In this document: piece by piece, positions 63,801 to 64,000 of the stretch
How the letters are laid out: each line of letters starts with the position of its first letter
Numbering within the stretch: position 1 is the first letter of the stretch
Origin: Acridotheres tristis
Lineage: Eukaryota > Chordata > Aves > Passeriformes > Sturnidae
Assembly (NCBI GenBank): GCA_037013685.1
Contig: CM072884.1
Coordinates: 99,738,048-99,802,047 of the forward strand
DNA: 64,000 nucleotides
Direction of reading: 5' to 3'
Made by a program: the position numbers and the translations under genes
The notes under the pieces: generated by a model
Database searches by the model: none
Told to the model about the DNA's origin: nothing
What the model saw: the letters and a program-made list of their open reading frames with translations, nothing else

Positions 63801-64000
63801 CAAAGCTTATTTTGGAGAGTATACCCATGTTCTCATTGCAGTGACAGTGCCATCAAAGACCTTAGAGAAATCCACTGCTGGTTCACATTGCCAAGCCTAC
63901 TTTGATTGCTCAAGTAGAGACAGATTCATGAAACAGATAAATTAAAATTATCTTGAGGGAGATTTTGGTATTTCCTTATTAAAATACAAATTTTAGTTTT
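60824..64000 (-). other. SH3KBP1 intron upstream of the SH3-C exon
   Basis: Intronic sequence continuing past the window end. I looked on the minus strand for the exon that should end in the TLINK segment of SH3-C and did not find it. A (TG)n run lies at 61542-61560. Otherwise nothing is recognised. Confidence 0.75.
61542..61560. repeat. (TG)n microsatellite with one GC interruption
   Basis: Nine TG-type units interrupted by one GC (TGTGTGCGTGTGTGTGTGT). Intronic. Confidence 0.85.

Overview
The window is vertebrate nuclear DNA, almost certainly from a bird. It has short phase-consistent exons with GT/AG borders separated by kilobase introns, one GC/CpG-dense promoter island in AT-rich surroundings, many CR1-type LINE fragments with avian 3' ends, and two solo LTRs of avian endogenous retroviruses. 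There is no bacterial or phage gene organisation. Of the many short open frames only about a dozen belong to real exons.

Two protein-coding genes are present, both on the minus strand and in tandem. (1) SH3KBP1 (CIN85), the 3' part: ten coding exons from 60823 down to the stop codon at 26083, encoding about 365 residues. These run from the second half of the third SH3 domain through the proline-rich region and the capping-protein-binding motif to the C-terminal coiled coil. All nine splice junctions join in frame. The 5' exons (SH3-A, SH3-B and the start of SH3-C) lie beyond 64000. (2) MAP3K15 (ASK3), first coding exon only (11973 to 11649), inside a CpG island at about 11430-12480. The rest of the gene lies below position 1, so 1-11648 is intron 1. 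The order matches human Xp22.12 (MAP3K15 next to SH3KBP1, same strand); in birds this block is autosomal.

Layout in increasing coordinates: 1-11648, MAP3K15 intron 1, with a 658-bp minus-strand solo LTR (4721-5378, perfect 6-bp target duplication) and a cluster of CR1 pieces (5.65-7.14 kb). 11.4-12.5 kb, CpG island and exon 1. 12.5 to about 25 kb, intergenic spacer with one CR1 and a GC-rich block. About 25.1-26.1 kb, SH3KBP1 3' UTR with two candidate poly(A) signals. 26.1-60.8 kb, SH3KBP1 exons and introns, with CR1 fragments, a 559-bp plus-strand solo LTR (48005-48563) and a frameshifted coding-like relic near 59.8 kb. 60.8-64.0 kb, further SH3KBP1 intron.

In function, SH3KBP1 is a multi-SH3 adaptor that links CBL, endophilins and actin capping protein in receptor endocytosis. 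MAP3K15 is an ASK-family stress-activated MAP3 kinase. They are neighbours by conserved synteny and not known to work together. I found no CRISPR array, RNA gene or new multi-gene system. The most second-look-worthy items are the unidentified coding-like relic, the G-quadruplex motif and long upstream open frame at the MAP3K15 start, and the sense-oriented LTR in MAP3K15 intron 1.
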